64,000 bases of DNA from Fibrobacter sp. (GCA_024399065.1 JAKSIB010000010.1:1-64000); one strand, 5' to 3'; positions 8,654-17,123 are shown, numbered from the stretch's first letter. The notes: generated by a model from the letters alone, not told the origin. Numbers and translations: made by a program.

Positions 8654-10354
8654 ATGGATCAGAATGTAATCAGTTATCTGATTATAATGGAGTTTCTGGC
8701 ATTAGTAAACTGTGGCCTGTTGCTTTACACCTATAAGAAGCCCACCAATTTTTACTACCCCGCAATATTCGTTACAATCCCCGTCGGCATTCTTGGCGAC
8801 CTGTTTCTCGCTTTGTCCACCAATGTAGAAGAAGCCCTCCTGGCAAACAAAATTTCCTACTTCGGCGCAAGCTACCTGCCCCTGTTCGTGTTCTTCGGGT
8901 TCCTCTCCATTTGCAACATCAAGTTGAGTTCCCGAATCAAGGCAATCCTCGCCGTTTTCTGTACCCTCATATTTATTCTCGCCTCCACCGCTGGCTTCAG
9001 CGACATCTACTATGTAAACCCTTTCTATAGAATGGTCATGGGTGTAGGCAACTTCGGTGTGGAAGCCTACGGCCCCGCCCACTTCCTGTTCAACATTTTC
9101 CTCGGCTTCTTCGTTGTGGCAGACATTTTCGTCATCATCTATTCCGCCACCACCAAGAAGAACGTTTCCATGAAGACCCTCCTGCTCCTGAGCCTTCTGG
9201 AAATCGTGGACATCATCTCCTTCTTTATTTCCAGAGCCATGGACAGCGACGCACTGGTGATGCCCGCCGTCTACATCATCTCTGAACTGATCTTCCTTAC
9301 CATCATTTCCCTAGGTGAAGAATACGACCTGGATAACGCTATCGTCAATTCCCTGCAGTCCAGCAACACCACAGGCTTCGTCTACGTATCCCAGCGCAAG
9401 AAGTTCCTGGGCGCAAACGACCAGGCCCTGGAAATGCTGCCGGAACTGAAGTCCCACCGTATCGACACCAAACTTACGGATTCCGATTACACCAGTCAGA
9501 CTATCCTGAAGTGGATCGATAAGATCAGCAAGGATCCGAACAAGAAAACCTTCTACATCAACGTGGGCGACAAGCACTTCAAGGCAAGCCTCCACAGCAT
9601 CGATTATTCCAGCATCAAGAATGGTTACCTCTTCGGTATCGAAGACGACACCAAGACCCAGGAATACATCAACCAGCTTGGCGTAAGCAACGACCAGTTG
9701 AAGGAAAGCCTGAATAACCAGAACATGCATATTCACGCCATCCAGGAACAGATGATCGTGAACATGGCTACCATGGTGGAAAGCCGAGACAGCAATACCG
9801 GCGGACACATCAGAAGATCCAGCGTGTGCGTGAAGATTCTCGTGGAAGAAATTCTCAGACAGAACACCATGGAACTGACCCCGGAATTCTGCGAAGCTAT
9901 TGTCAAGGCAGCCCCGATGCACGACCTGGGTAAGATCGCCATCGATGACTTGATTCTTCGTAAGCCAGGCCGTTTCAACCCGGACGAATTCAACACCATG
10001 AAGACCCACGCCGAAAAGGGCGCCGCCATCGTGGAGAACCTCCTCTCCACCATCGAAGATCCCTATTTCGTGAACATCGCAAAGAACGTGGCCAACTACC
10101 ACCACGAACGTTACGACGGTAGCGGCTATCCCAAGGGCCTCAAGGGCGACGAAATTCCGCTGGAAGCACGCATCATGGCCGTGGCCGACGTGTACGATGC
10201 ACTGGTGAGCCGCCGCTGCTACAAGGACAAGTTCTCCTTCGACGAAGCCTTCAAGATTATCATGGATTCCATGGGCTCCCACTTCGACCCCAAGCTGCAG
10301 GATGCTTTCATCAAGTGCAGCCCCCGCCTGGAACGCTTCTATACCCAGGAATAA
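8654..10354 (+). CDS. Membrane HD-GYP cyclic di-GMP phosphodiesterase
   Basis: The 566-residue protein begins with about seven hydrophobic helices (residues 5-225), like the 7TM sensor module of some histidine kinases. A PAS-like linker (about 230-340) and a short coiled segment follow, then an HD-GYP domain (about 365-560). HD is at 423-424 in MHDLGKIAIDDLILRKPGR. The extended HHERYDGSGYPKG motif spans 483-495, so the GYP signature is intact. It should degrade cyclic di-GMP, opposing the GGDEF protein at 4421-5536. AAGGAG lies 11 bases before the ATG. The upstream 250 bp is AT-rich with no other gene. Confidence 0.92.
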   Translation: MDQNVISYLIIMEFLALVNCGLLLYTYKKPTNFYYPAIFVTIPVGILGDLFLALSTNVEEALLANKISYFGASYLPLFVFFGFLSICNIKLSSRIKAILAVFCTLIFILASTAGFSDIYYVNPFYRMVMGVGNFGVEAYGPAHFLFNIFLGFFVVADIFVIIYSATTKKNVSMKTLLLLSLLEIVDIISFFISRAMDSDALVMPAVYIISELIFLTIISLGEEYDLDNAIVNSLQSSNTTGFVYVSQRKKFLGANDQALEMLPELKSHRIDTKLTDSDYTSQTILKWIDKISKDPNKKTFYINVGDKHFKASLHSIDYSSIKNGYLFGIEDDTKTQEYINQLGVSNDQLKESLNNQNMHIHAIQEQMIVNMATMVESRDSNTGGHIRRSSVCVKILVEEILRQNTMELTPEFCEAIVKAAPMHDLGKIAIDDLILRKPGRFNPDEFNTMKTHAEKGAAIVENLLSTIEDPYFVNIAKNVANYHHERYDGSGYPKGLKGDEIPLEARIMAVADVYDALVSRRCYKDKFSFDEAFKIIMDSMGSHFDPKLQDAFIKCSPRLERFYTQE

Positions 10355-10451
10355 TTATGAAGTATGATGTATGAAGTACGAAAAAAAAATCGCGGCAAAG
10401 CCGCCTAGCTTAGTCTAATAATTCATACTTCGTAATTCGTACCTCGTAATT
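10354..10451. repeat. Hairpin element: heptamer arms around a CGCGGC palindromic core
   Basis: The left arm (10354-10381) is ATTATGA, AGTATGA, TGTATGA, AGTACGA. The core (10389-10408) is ATCGCGGCAAAGCCGCCTAG. The right arm (10421-10448) is ATTCATA, CTTCGTA, ATTCGTA, CCTCGTA. This is the opposite orientation of the copy at 6131-6228. It begins at the last base of the HD-GYP stop codon. Confidence 0.85.
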
Positions 10452-10489
10452 AAAAAAAGCCCCCCGCATTTCTGCGAGGGACTTTTTTT
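10452..10489. terminator. Bidirectional terminator between convergent genes
   Basis: AAAAAAAG and CTTTTTTT flank a hairpin with CCCCGCA pairing to TGCGAGGG around TTTC. It has a T-run on both strands and serves both the HD-GYP gene and the leftward gene ending at 10508. Confidence 0.88.
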
Positions 10490-10507
10490 GCTTTAAGCTC
10501 TAAGCTA

Positions 10508-11164
10508 TTAAGCTTCTTCGTCGGAGAGTTCCGGAGCCTTCTTGATCACGTTGCGGCGGCCGTAGCGAACCTTGGACGGATCGAAAGTGGTTTCAACCGG
10601 GGCGACATCGTCTTCAGCGACAACCGGAGCAACAGGTGCTGCGGGTGCGGCGGCGGGAGCGGCCGGAGTTTCAACCGGAATACGCGGAGCCAGCGGGCGG
10701 CGTTCTGCTGCGGGTGCGGCAGGTGCTTCGGCGGCTGCGGGTGCTGCTGCAGGAGCGGCAGGTGCTGCGGGAGCTGCAGCCTGGGCTTCTACGTTGTTGT
10801 TTTCACGACGAGGACGTTCGGGACGGCCTTCGCGACGGTCGCGGCGGTTGCCACGATCCTGACGCTGTTCGTTGTTGCGATTTGCGGACTGCTGCTGAGC
10901 AGGAGCTGCCTTTTCGCGGTTTTCCTTTGCAGGACGATCCTTACCGTTGTTGTTCTGGCGATTTTCCTTGTTAGCCTTTTCACCGCGCTGAGCCATTTCC
11001 TGGCCGTTGATCGGGCGGCGGGAGTTCGGCTTCAAGTTCATGTCCGGTGTGAGCTTCTTGAAAATCGGGGTACGAAGCATAGTAAGGAGCTTGTTAACCT
11101 TAGAAAGGATAACAATGCACAGAATCACTGCTACGAGAGACAGTGCGATTGCGATGTATTCCAT
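10508..11164 (-). CDS. Membrane-anchored Ala/Pro-rich disordered protein
   Basis: I do not recognise this family. The 218-residue protein has one N-terminal transmembrane helix (residues 2-24). A basic polar segment rich in N, R, K and Q follows (about 45-125), then an Ala-Pro low-complexity stretch (about 128-190), and it ends with a short acidic tail. Such a layout suggests a membrane-tethered flexible linker. The basic Asn/Arg region could bind nucleic acid or acidic polymers, but that is only inference. GAGGTG lies seven bases before the ATG at 11164. A structured leader or RNA gene lies directly upstream on the same strand. Confidence 0.7.
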   Translation of the reverse strand: MEYIAIALSLVAVILCIVILSKVNKLLTMLRTPIFKKLTPDMNLKPNSRRPINGQEMAQRGEKANKENRQNNNGKDRPAKENREKAAPAQQQSANRNNEQRQDRGNRRDRREGRPERPRRENNNVEAQAAAPAAPAAPAAAPAAAEAPAAPAAERRPLAPRIPVETPAAPAAAPAAPVAPVVAEDDVAPVETTFDPSKVRYGRRNVIKKAPELSDEEA

Positions 11165-11199
11165 TCGGGGCACCTCATAAGTAAGGGTTAACCGTGCGT

Positions 11200-11378
11200 A
11201 CAGGCTGGAAATAAACCCATAGGCCGGTGTGACTTGCTGTGTTTAGTTAAGGGGCCATCTTAATTGCCTTGAACAAGGCTACGCCTCCTAGAGGCTTGAC
11301 GGCAAAGGGCTTCGGGCAATAATTGGGCCAGCGAAGCGGGTTTAGGGTCCCCACCGTAGCGGCGGACCTAGCAGTCAC
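11200..11378 (-). ncRNA. Candidate structured RNA or long 5' leader
   Basis: This GC-rich stretch is bounded by AT-rich DNA and holds no supported coding frame. Read leftward it can fold strongly: GGTCC...GGACC enclosing a UACG tetraloop (near 11345-11370), GCCTC/GAGGC, GCCTTG/CAAGGC and TTAAG/CTTAA hairpins. A closing stem pairs GTGACTGCT near the 5' end with AGCAAGTCAC near 11225. A promoter-like TTGGGA, 17 bp, TCTATATTTG precedes it. It could be a stand-alone RNA or the leader of the gene at 10508-11164. RNase P, tmRNA and SRP RNA signatures were not found. Confidence 0.45.
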
Positions 11379-11382
11379 GCGC

Positions 11383-11390
11383 CAAATATA
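11383..11390 (-). promoter_or_regulatory. TAnnTTTG promoter box before the candidate RNA
   Basis: Read leftward this is TATATTTG. A TTGGGA sits about 17 bp upstream of the overlapping TCTATA. It would start transcription just before the predicted closing stem. Confidence 0.5.
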
Positions 11391-11424
11391 GATAATTTTC
11401 GGGGTTTAATCCCAAGTTTATTCA

Positions 11425-11455
11425 CAAAAAATCCCCCAATCCGACGGACTGGGGG
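11425..11455 (-). terminator. Rho-independent terminator for the small lipoprotein operon
   Basis: Read leftward, CCCCCAGTCC pairs with GGATTGGGGG around GTC and is followed by ATTTTTTG. Confidence 0.9.
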
Positions 11456-11500
11456 TGGCGGTTTAAGTTAAATTCGCGAATTTCAGGTCGTTTTGGCCGA

Positions 11501-11734
11501 TTATCGACCCATATCCAGCTTGTCCAGGGACTTTTTCACTGAATCTGCGTAGGCGTTCAGGGAGTCCAAGGTGTGCTGGAGAGAATCGATGGAATGCTGC
11601 ATGGAGGCATTTTCCTGGGTCAGGCGACCAATTTCTGCCTCGGCTTCCTTATCGGAGCATCCCATGAAGGTGAAAGCGGAAAGGATAAAGGATAAAGTGA
11701 AAAGGGGGGCGCAGATTTTCTTCAACGTTTTCAT
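11501..11734 (-). CDS. Small coiled-coil lipoprotein
   Basis: The 77-residue protein has an N-terminal signal (KTLKK, then a hydrophobic run) ending in TFMGC, a plausible lipobox. A heptad-rich coiled coil follows (about residues 30-72, with spaced L and I), as in small murein-lipoprotein-like proteins. The function is otherwise unknown. An upstream in-frame ATG at 11758 overlaps the stop of the preceding gene (ATGA) and would add eight residues. It is less likely because the signal peptide fits MKTLKK, but coupling cannot be excluded. It is second in a two-gene leftward operon closed by a strong terminator. Confidence 0.7.
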   Translation of the reverse strand: MKTLKKICAPLFTLSFILSAFTFMGCSDKEAEAEIGRLTQENASMQHSIDSLQHTLDSLNAYADSVKKSLDKLDMGR

Positions 11735-11754
11735 AGGATCAATTTTAGTAAAAA

Positions 11755-12273
11755 TCATTGTTGATCACAATCGTCAATCATATTATTGTATTTCGTCAAT
11801 CCATCCCGAATGTTGTCCAAATATTTTTCATTCCATTCAAGAATTTCCTCCACAAGGTCCTCATCAATTGTTACATAGGGACCCCTACAAGGTATAACGC
11901 CGTACAAGGCATAAGTTGAACTCGTAAAAATATCATCCTCTCCTTCAAAGCAAGACTTTTCCTCTTTTGATAGATTGACGTAAGCGTAAGAATTACGGAA
12001 GGCTTCTTTTTTTTGAGAAATAATTCTGTCAACTTCTTCGCTAGACTTTGTATACTTCATTTTCCGCTTAATACTGCAATAACCATCGGCGGAAACCGTT
12101 TTTCCTAGAAGACCCGTTGTATCCATGAGCTGAACATCAGACAAAGCCTTATTCACATCCACCTTCGCACCCTGGAGTCCTTTTATTTCAGGATCATCAC
12201 TACATCCCGCCCAGAAAAAGGCAGCCAAGGACATCACAGCCTTACAAAAATATTGACTAAAAATATTCTTCAT
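11755..12273 (-). CDS. Hypothetical lipoprotein
   Basis: I do not recognise the family. The 172-residue protein has a signal peptide ending FFWAGC, a good lipobox, followed by SDDPE. The mature part is charged and contains three Cys (in GYCSIKRK, KSCFEGED and IPCRG) plus a C-terminal one, so disulfides are possible. The ribosome site AGGAGG is perfect, six bases before the ATG. It is first gene of a pair with the coiled-coil lipoprotein and is divergent from the U32 protein gene. Confidence 0.75.
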   Translation of the reverse strand: MKNIFSQYFCKAVMSLAAFFWAGCSDDPEIKGLQGAKVDVNKALSDVQLMDTTGLLGKTVSADGYCSIKRKMKYTKSSEEVDRIISQKKEAFRNSYAYVNLSKEEKSCFEGEDDIFTSSTYALYGVIPCRGPYVTIDEDLVEEILEWNEKYLDNIRDGLTKYNNMIDDCDQQ

Positions 12274-12382
12274 AAAAACCTCCTATATGCACAAGCAAGT
12301 GCAAGCCCTGATTTAGGAGATAAAATAGAATTTTTTATCTTTTGACGGAGAATAAAAATTGTGTTCTACAAAAATACGTGAT

Positions 12383-15019
12383 ATGAATAATCAAGAATTG
12401 CTACTTCCTGTGGGAACCTGGGACATGTTGGAAGCCGCCGTCAAGAACGGGGCCGATGCCGTTTACTTTGGTGTGCCCCACTGGAATGCCCGCGGCCGCA
12501 CCGAGGACTTCTCCTTCGAAGATGTGGGAGCAATGATCCGCTATGCACGCGCCCACGGAGTCCGTAGCTTTTTGGCAATGAACGTTCTCGTGTTTGAACG
12601 TGAACTTCAGCAGTTGCCGGAATTCTTGGAACAGATTATTGCGTTGGAACCGGATGCATTTATTATCCAGGACATCGGTCTTGCCCGATTGATCCGAGCC
12701 ATTTGTCCCAACCAGGAAATTCACGCCAGCACCCAAATGACCTTGGCCAGCGCCGAGGGCGTAAACCTGGTGAAGCCCATCGGATTTAACCGCGCCGTCT
12801 TGAGTCGTGAACTTTCTGCAAAGCAGATCGCCGCCGTAAAGGCAGGCACCGACTTGGAAATTGAAGTCTTTATACACGGTGCCTTGTGCGTCTCCTATTC
12901 GGGACAGTGCCTCACCAGCGAAAACTTCGGTGGACGTTCCGCAAACCGCGGGCAATGCGCCCAGAGTTGCCGCCTTCCCTACCGCATTTTCGTGGACGGA
13001 AAGGAATACACAGAAACCAATGCGCAGTACTTGTTCAGCACCCGGGATTTGTGCGCCTTGCCTAAATTGGCGGAACTGCGGGAGGCTGGGGTCGAGTCTT
13101 TGAAAGTGGAAGGCCGCTTGAAGAGCCCCGAATACGTGGCTGCAGTGACTAGGGCATATAGGAAAGCTTTGAATAACCTGGGCAACGCTAGTGACCGCGC
13201 GGACCTTGGTCTGGATTACAAGGACAAGGAACCGCTGGAAGTGTTGTTCTCCCGCGGTCTTTCCACTGGCTGGCTGGACGGCGACAACCATCAGGAACTT
13301 GTGAACGGAACCTTCAGCAATCACCACGGTATGTACCTGGGTAAGGTTGTTAAGGTGGAACGCGGTTCTGTTTTCGTTGCTCTGGACGACACCAAGGAAA
13401 TCGGCGTTCCCTGCGCAGGCGATGGCATCTTGTTTGAAGACGCCACCTTCGGCGTAAGCACTGGTAGCCGTTTGTACGGCGCCCAGATGGTGCAGAATCC
13501 CCACACGAAGCGTGGTGACGGAATGCGTGGGAAGGGACCCATGTTGCGCCTGGATTTCGGCAGGGACTTCGACATGCGAGACATCGGCCGCAATATGGAC
13601 GTGTTCCGCAACGACTCCCCTGCCCTAGAAAAAGAGCTGCGTAAGACGTTCACGGACCGCAGTCAAGAAACGAAGCGCCCCGTAAATATGGAATTGACGG
13701 GAGCGGTGGGTGAAAAACTGACCCTGAAGGTTTGGCTCGCTGGCGTTACCCTGATGCAGGGGGCGGACAAGGCAGCCATTGTGGAAAGCGAAAACGTTCT
13801 GGAAGCGGCGAAGAACGCGGCGGATCCCGCCGCAATCGAAGCGCTGGCCCGCAAGGAACTGGGCGGCCTCGCCTCCACGCCTTATGAACTTGGAACGCTG
13901 ATGGTCCGAGTGGACGGCGCACCTTTCGTTCCTGGAAAGGTGCTGCGCAACATGCGCCAGGCCGCCACCCAGCAGTTGGAAGAAGTCCAATTGCAGTGGA
14001 AGGAACTGAACCCAAGCGCCCGCGATGGCAAGAAGTTCCTGCAGAATATCACAATAAAGTTCAAGGCCGCGGCGGCCCTCGCCAAGAAGAACATTCAGAA
14101 CGCCTCCACCCAGAAGGCAGAAAACTTCGGCGTCACCGCAAACGTTGCAAAGCCGGTTATTTCTGTTCTGGTCCGTAATCCTGAACAGATTTCCGCCCTC
14201 AAGGGCCTCGCCATCGACAACGTCATTATGGATTTCGACTGGGGTGTTAAATACGACGAACCCCTCCAGCAGATTCGTGATCTCGGTTTCAAGGCGGGCA
14301 TGGCAACCCTTCGCGTCCACAAGCCCGGCGAAAACCATTACCTCCGAAAGATTCTGGAACTTTGCCCCGACTTCGCTTTGGTCCGTAACTTGGGCGCCCT
14401 CTCCGTTCTTAAGGACAGCGGAATCCCGCTCACAGGTGACTACAGCTTGAACGCAGCCAACTCCGCCAGCTATGAATGGCTCCTGGACCAAGGCCTCACA
14501 ACGCTTCACCCTTCCTGGGACTTGAACAGCACCCAGCTTTTCGACTTGCTGGATAGCATCGACGGAAGCCGCTTGGAACTGACACTTCACCAGTACATGC
14601 CCGCCTTCCATTCTGAATACTGCGCATTCGCACGCAGCCTCACCACGGGCCGCCGCTTCCCGGAATGCGGAAAGATCTGCACCCAGCACAAGGTTGAAAT
14701 TCAGGACCACAAGGGCGAACGCCACTTCCTGCAATCCGATGCAGAATGCCGCAACACTTTGTTCGTAGGCCATCCTCAGTCCGCACTGAAGCTCATGCCG
14801 CAGCTCCGTACCGCAGGCGTAAACCACTTCCGCCTGGAGATGTTGAACGAAGATCCAGAAACAGTCCGCCGCAAGGTGCTGATTTACACCCAGGCAATTC
14901 AGGGAAAGATTTCTATTGAAGACGCCATCCGCGAAGCGGGAATTCAGGAAAAGTACGGTTTAAGCGAAGGTCAGCTTTTCAACGAAAGCACCTGGCAGAA
15001 CCGCAAAAAATGTGATTAA
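12383..15019 (+). CDS. U32 peptidase-family protein (RlhA/YegQ-like), extended
   Basis: The N-terminal third is a U32 domain: ELLLPVGTWDMLEAAVKNGADAVYFG at the start and the signature EVFIHGALCVSYSGQC around residue 165, plus a Cys-rich GQCAQSC. A DUF3656-type middle region follows (about 420-540). E. coli RlhA, which is needed for a 23S rRNA cytidine hydroxylation, is about 650 residues. This protein has 878, with an extra C-terminal TIM-barrel-like part (about 590-830) containing FPECGKICTQHK. RNA modification is the likeliest role; proteolysis is unproven. A TTG at 12359 has a GGAG site, but homology favours the ATG at 12383. Confidence 0.85.
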   Translation: MNNQELLLPVGTWDMLEAAVKNGADAVYFGVPHWNARGRTEDFSFEDVGAMIRYARAHGVRSFLAMNVLVFERELQQLPEFLEQIIALEPDAFIIQDIGLARLIRAICPNQEIHASTQMTLASAEGVNLVKPIGFNRAVLSRELSAKQIAAVKAGTDLEIEVFIHGALCVSYSGQCLTSENFGGRSANRGQCAQSCRLPYRIFVDGKEYTETNAQYLFSTRDLCALPKLAELREAGVESLKVEGRLKSPEYVAAVTRAYRKALNNLGNASDRADLGLDYKDKEPLEVLFSRGLSTGWLDGDNHQELVNGTFSNHHGMYLGKVVKVERGSVFVALDDTKEIGVPCAGDGILFEDATFGVSTGSRLYGAQMVQNPHTKRGDGMRGKGPMLRLDFGRDFDMRDIGRNMDVFRNDSPALEKELRKTFTDRSQETKRPVNMELTGAVGEKLTLKVWLAGVTLMQGADKAAIVESENVLEAAKNAADPAAIEALARKELGGLASTPYELGTLMVRVDGAPFVPGKVLRNMRQAATQQLEEVQLQWKELNPSARDGKKFLQNITIKFKAAAALAKKNIQNASTQKAENFGVTANVAKPVISVLVRNPEQISALKGLAIDNVIMDFDWGVKYDEPLQQIRDLGFKAGMATLRVHKPGENHYLRKILELCPDFALVRNLGALSVLKDSGIPLTGDYSLNAANSASYEWLLDQGLTTLHPSWDLNSTQLFDLLDSIDGSRLELTLHQYMPAFHSEYCAFARSLTTGRRFPECGKICTQHKVEIQDHKGERHFLQSDAECRNTLFVGHPQSALKLMPQLRTAGVNHFRLEMLNEDPETVRRKVLIYTQAIQGKISIEDAIREAGIQEKYGLSEGQLFNESTWQNRKKCD

Positions 15020-15084
15020 GCGTTTGTTTTCCCATTTACACACAATCTTTTCTTTTTATATTGTACGTCTGTTAGGAGGAGTTA

Positions 15085-15486
15085 ATGAATACTAATATTA
15101 TCTTAGCAACCTTACTGATCACAAGCATCTTTTGGGGCTGTTCAGAAAACAAAGACGTCAAACAATTTGACCAAGCAAAAAAAAATGTTCACAAAATAAC
15201 ACAACAGAGTCTTCAAGACGAAACTCCACCAGAAAAATTGGTAGAGCGGTTTTGTGAACGAAAGAACAGTAATGCGGTTCATTCATGCATTGACTCATTA
15301 AATGCAACCATTCAGCACCAACTAGACAGCATATTTCAAACAGCAGACTACAAAGCCCAGAAGGATGAACATTCAAAAAAAATTGATTCACTAACAAAGA
15401 ATGCACTACCCCCAAAAGCACCTTTACCTCCAAGTCCGGAAGGTGTGATTAGAATACTATTAACAAAGAAGATTTTGGGGGGATAA
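15085..15486 (+). CDS. Small hypothetical lipoprotein
   Basis: The family is not recognised. The 133-residue protein has a signal peptide ending SIFWGC (lipobox), then a polar, helical, K/Q-rich mature part with two Cys in ERFCERKN and HSCIDS. Its base composition is clearly more AT-rich than the neighbouring U32 gene, as is the whole stretch to 16350, which hints at a different origin or relaxed selection. TAGGAGG lies seven bases before the ATG. It is followed four bases later by a decayed secreted-protein gene. Confidence 0.7.
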   Translation: MNTNIILATLLITSIFWGCSENKDVKQFDQAKKNVHKITQQSLQDETPPEKLVERFCERKNSNAVHSCIDSLNATIQHQLDSIFQTADYKAQKDEHSKKIDSLTKNALPPKAPLPPSPEGVIRILLTKKILGG

Positions 15487-15489
15487 AAA

Positions 15490-15820
15490 ATGAACAAAAT
15501 TATTTTCGGCATCCTTTTTCTCATCTTTTATACAGTAAGCTCAGCTACAATATTCTGTGAAGATCTTGATGATTACGCCATTTAGCTATACTGGAGAATG
15601 GGTAAAAACATGTAATGGAAATACCGGATCTAAAAAAGCTATATAAAATCCATTATTGGTTGCAACTTTTGCGAAGGAACTATCATAAAAAATCAACTCA
15701 TTAAACAAACAAAATCAATGGGATGACGAAGATTCAAATAACATCAGCCACGAAAGAATAGACGTCAACACTGCAATTGCTCAACAAAAGGTAATCTGGT
15801 TTGCCCAACAATGTCATTAA
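15490..15820 (+). pseudogene. Remnant of a small secreted protein gene
   Basis: An ATG at 15490 with a GGGGGG ribosome site opens a good signal peptide (MNKIIFGILFLIFYTVSSA), but the frame stops after 31 codons at 15583. Protein-like sequence continues in a second frame (ITPFSYTGEWVKTCNGN...) up to about 15646. It continues in yet another frame from about 15710 to a TAA at 15818 (DEDSNNISHERIDVNTAIAQ...). At least two frameshifts therefore break one former gene of about 110 codons. Family unknown. Confidence 0.6.
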
Positions 15821-16352
15821 AAAGGGATTAGTAATTATAACATTTCTAATCAATTTGACATATGCACAAAAGTCTGCCATAGAATTGTGCGTATCCTTTA
15901 AAAGTAATGTTTGCAAAGAGAATCAAAGTAACGAACCAACAGCTTACTCTATTCACATAAAGAATCTTGCACCTTCATACAATTTACCACACAGTTCATT
16001 GCCTGATTCGATATTTTGCGAATGTTCATCTTGGACAACTCCGACTTACCAACTACAAGGTCTACCTGGAGAGTCTCTTCCATTCTTTTCATTTGCAGTT
16101 TGTTCATCCGTCGGAGAAACCGGTATTCAAAAAAAAGTTATGCCCACACCCCCAACATTTGAAACAGAGTCTTCTATTGGAAAACAAATTCATTATGCAA
16201 CGGGTATATCCTCAAAAAAGGAGATTATTCAATTTTTTGGAAAACCGATTATATTGGAATGGAGAACGTCGTTTAATTGCCAAGGCGATAGCCTTCAAAA
16301 CCAAATTTTAACACATAAATTAGATGCGGTAATCGTTAGCGAATGCGATTAA
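15801..16352 (+). CDS. Hypothetical secreted cysteine-containing protein
   Basis: The family is not recognised. The 183-residue frame starts with TTG at 15801, nine bases after an AAAAGG ribosome-site match; no ATG is available. An N-terminal hydrophobic stretch (VIITFLINLTYA) looks like a signal peptide. The mature part has seven Cys, which suggests a periplasmic or surface disulfide-bonded protein. The start overlaps the end of the upstream pseudogene, so the N-terminus may itself be a product of decay. AT-rich relative to neighbours. Confidence 0.55.
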   Translation: MPNNVIKKGLVIITFLINLTYAQKSAIELCVSFKSNVCKENQSNEPTAYSIHIKNLAPSYNLPHSSLPDSIFCECSSWTTPTYQLQGLPGESLPFFSFAVCSSVGETGIQKKVMPTPPTFETESSIGKQIHYATGISSKKEIIQFFGKPIILEWRTSFNCQGDSLQNQILTHKLDAVIVSECD

Positions 16353-16356
16353 AGGA

Positions 16357-16492
16357 GATCCCGTCCCCATTCGGGGATCATGACCACGTAAATGCTTCCC
16401 CAAAGAGGATAACTCAACTAAGAAACTAAAGTTTCAAGTTTCGTATAAAAGCACTAAGTGGTCAAAGTTGTCAAAGCACGGGATGACAGTTG
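16357..16492. repeat. GGGATGAC-type palindromic repeat
   Basis: GATCCCGTCCCCATTCGGGG begins the element at 16357 and folds as a hairpin (CCCC/GGGG). The matching end CACGGGATGACA lies near 16477-16489. The same sequence type occurs at 53516-53575. The stretch between has no gene. Confidence 0.55.
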
Positions 16493-16502
16493 AAACAGAG
16501 CG

Positions 16503-17111
16503 TTACTTTTCTTCTGCCTTTTCTTTAGCTTGGGCTTTACCGGCGGCAATGGCTTCCTTAGCCAACTGGTCCACAAGTTCATTCCACTTGACGCCAGTGT
16601 GTGCAGCCACCTTTTCAAATTTCACACGGTGCAGATAGGGCTGAGCAGCGCTTACATAGCGCTTGGCAATATTGCTCTTAGCCTGCCATTCGCCCTTGGC
16701 CCAGCGGGCAATGCCTTCGTAGTCATGGCAAATCACGCCATTCTTGTTGTTGGCATCTAGCCAACGCATAGCCTGGTAGCTAGCCATTACTTCACCGTCG
16801 ATATTACGGCTCTCGGCTTCAAAGGCGGTCAGACCATTTCCTCGGGCGATTTCCTTGTCATCTTCTGTCACAACAAAAGCCCAGCCGGAATAGGGAAATC
16901 CCGGAGAGAACGACCCGTCCACAAACACGCGGATTCCACCAGGAGCGGGAACGGCCATGCCGGAAATCCAAGCCTCCGCCTCAGCCTTCGTTCCAAAGGA
17001 TTTGAACAGAACACCCTTCACACCGTGGGTCAGTTTTTCACACTCGTCCCAGGTGGTAACGATTTTACTTTCGGTAGGGGTCTTGATCGCGTAGAACTTC
17101 TGCTTTGCCAT
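16503..17111 (-). CDS. rnhA: Ribonuclease H1 with N-terminal hybrid-binding domain
   Basis: The enzyme cleaves the RNA strand of RNA-DNA hybrids. Residues 3-50 form the viroplasmin-like hybrid-binding domain (KFYAIKTPTESKIVTTWDECEKLTHGVKG...), typical of eukaryotic-type and many FCB RNases H. The catalytic domain shows the acidic set: VDGSFSP (first Asp), NIDGEVMA (Glu), CHDYEGI (Asp), and AAHTGVKWNELVDQLA (His and last Asp). The 202-residue length fits. A TAAATTTG box five bases upstream of the ATG suggests a nearly leaderless transcript. Confidence 0.93.
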   Translation of the reverse strand: MAKQKFYAIKTPTESKIVTTWDECEKLTHGVKGVLFKSFGTKAEAEAWISGMAVPAPGGIRVFVDGSFSPGFPYSGWAFVVTEDDKEIARGNGLTAFEAESRNIDGEVMASYQAMRWLDANNKNGVICHDYEGIARWAKGEWQAKSNIAKRYVSAAQPYLHRVKFEKVAAHTGVKWNELVDQLAKEAIAAGKAQAKEKAEEK

Positions 17112-17115
17112 ATTT

Positions 17116-17123
17116 CAAATTTA
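17116..17123 (-). promoter_or_regulatory. TAnnTTTG promoter box for rnhA
   Basis: Read leftward TAAATTTG; the rnhA ATG begins at 17111, so the box nearly touches the start codon. Confidence 0.45.

Noticed and set aside
11200-11378. RNase P RNA, tmRNA or SRP RNA
   Set aside because: The conserved GGAAAGUCC core, the tag frame with GGGUUC arm and the GGUCAGG...GGAAGGAAGCAGCC loop are absent. 6S RNA remains open because CCUUGAAC/CAAGG on the other strand is only weak similarity.
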